Assembly (NCBI GenBank): GCA_031771865.1
Contig: JASISA010000022.1
Coordinates: 2,480,001-2,544,000, forward strand
Direction of reading: 5' to 3'
DNA length: 64,000 nt
DNA from: Nothophaeocryptopus gaeumannii
Lineage: Eukaryota; Ascomycota; Dothideomycetes; Mycosphaerellales; Mycosphaerellaceae
Every line of letters starts with the position of its first letter. Position 1 is the first letter of the stretch. Of the stretch, positions 63,290-64,000 are shown in pieces. The translations under genes were made by a program, and so were the position numbers. Below the pieces are notes generated by a model. The model searched no databases, was not told the DNA's origin, and saw only the letters and a list, made by a program, of their open reading frames with translations.

Positions 63290-64000
63290 ATGCCTCTCGA
63301 ATTCTCCAGAAGCCTTACAACAGCCTTCGCTGCTCTTGGCGCTCTCTGGGCTGTCAACAAGACGTACCATCTTGCTTCTCTCTTTCATCTATATTTCATA
63401 CGAAAGAGCCTCCTCAGTCGCTATCGACAAGTTAAGAGCGGACAGGGCCAGTCTGAAGAGCCTGCCTGGGCCTTGATGTACGATGCTTATCCAGCTGTGG
63501 ATTCATTCAACTAATAATCACAGAACTGGTGCAACAGACGGCATTGGCCGCGCATTCGCAGAGGAGCTGTGCCAGGAAGGCTTCAACGTGATCATACACG
63601 GCAGGAACGAAAAGAAGCTCGAAGTGGAGAGGCAGAAACTACTTGATCGCTGGCCGAACAGTCAAATCCGGGTTTTGAGGATCGACGCCTCCAAGGAAGC
63701 AGGAAATGCCACCGCGTGTACAGACGCTGCTCGAGCGGCGGAAGAAGTCAACTTGAAGATCTTAATCAACAATGTGGGCGGGACTTCCGGCATGCCAGCA
63801 TTTGGGCCTCTTCACGAACGACAGTCAGAAGAATGCCGCGCTTTCATCGACGTCAACTTGCGCTTCCCGACCGAGCTCACACGAGCACTACTTCCACAGC
63901 TACGGCGCAATGGGCCCTCCCTCGTCATCAACGTCGGAAGTGCAACAAGCGACTTCGGCTTACCCTACCTGTCCGTCTACTCTGGCAGCAAAGGATACAA
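63290..64000 (+). CDS. 3-ketoacyl-CoA reductase-like SDR (HSD17B12/Ifa38 type), partial
   Basis: Exon 1 is 63290-63477 and exon 2 starts at 63524 and continues past the window edge; the intron is 46 bp with GTACGA donor, CTAAT branch site and CACAG acceptor. The N-terminus has a membrane helix (LTTAFAALGALWAVNKTYHL). After the join comes ALITGATDGIGRAFAEEL, the cofactor loop, then LINNVGGTSGMP, catalytic Ser in INVGSATSD and YSGSKGY (Y-x3-K). The layout fits the ER-bound reductase of very-long-chain fatty-acid elongation and related steroid dehydrogenases. At least the C-terminal third is missing from the window, so the assignment is at family level. Confidence 0.8.

Noticed and set aside
1..64000. 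CRISPR arrays, bacterial operons, riboswitches
   Set aside because: Intron-bearing genes, RIP and fungal retroelements show this is eukaryotic nuclear DNA; no direct-repeat arrays with spacers were seen.

Overview
The window looks like nuclear DNA of a filamentous ascomycete (Pezizomycotina, plausibly a Dothideomycete). Genes carry short GT-AG introns of about 50-65 bp, the gene set is typical of such fungi (Zn2Cys6 regulator, RAD2, UBC13, ankyrin-CorA, Ser/Thr-rich surface protein), and the left arm holds chromodomain Ty3/gypsy retroelements in DNA with the footprint of repeat-induced point mutation (RIP). The species cannot be named from the sequence alone.

Positions 1-12,150 are a transposon nest. 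From the left: the 3' end of a broken gypsy element with a 316-bp LTR; a RIP-saturated block almost without CA or TG; a solo LTR split by a complete but defective gypsy element with two identical 367-bp LTRs (both insertions keep 5-bp target duplications); more RIP DNA; a 5'-truncated LINE on the minus strand; and an inverted solo copy of the 316-bp LTR with its own target duplication. The complete element carries, antisense to pol, an ORF with a six-cysteine cluster and a coiled coil.

From 12,150 to 30,000 the DNA becomes genic: a Zn2Cys6 factor, a disordered nuclear-type protein, a divergent ALKBH1-type dioxygenase, a four-exon ThDP enzyme resembling benzaldehyde lyase or 2-hydroxyacyl-CoA lyase, two decayed or doubtful small genes, RAD2/XPG, and an acidic disordered protein.

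Positions 30,245-41,192 (minus strand) read best as one giant secreted modular gene of roughly 3,400 codons: signal peptide, PAN/apple-like cysteine domains, a Thr-rich linker built from tandem phase-0 micro-exons of 21-39 bp, a feruloyl-esterase/PHB-depolymerase-like domain, a long Ser/Thr stalk, and more cysteine modules. This is the most unusual system in the window.

Positions 41,800-64,000 hold ordinary genes in compact order: a SET protein, a tRNA-Lys(UUU) with two insertions, a decayed zinc-finger gene, a divergent GNA1-like acetyltransferase, an Mtc5/WDR59 subunit of the SEA/GATOR2 complex divergent from UBC13, a large protein with a Cys-rich C-terminus, an SDR tail-to-tail with an ankyrin-CorA protein, and the start of a 3-ketoacyl-CoA-reductase-like SDR that runs off the right edge. 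All splice sites are inferred by reading frame and consensus; no transcript data were available.
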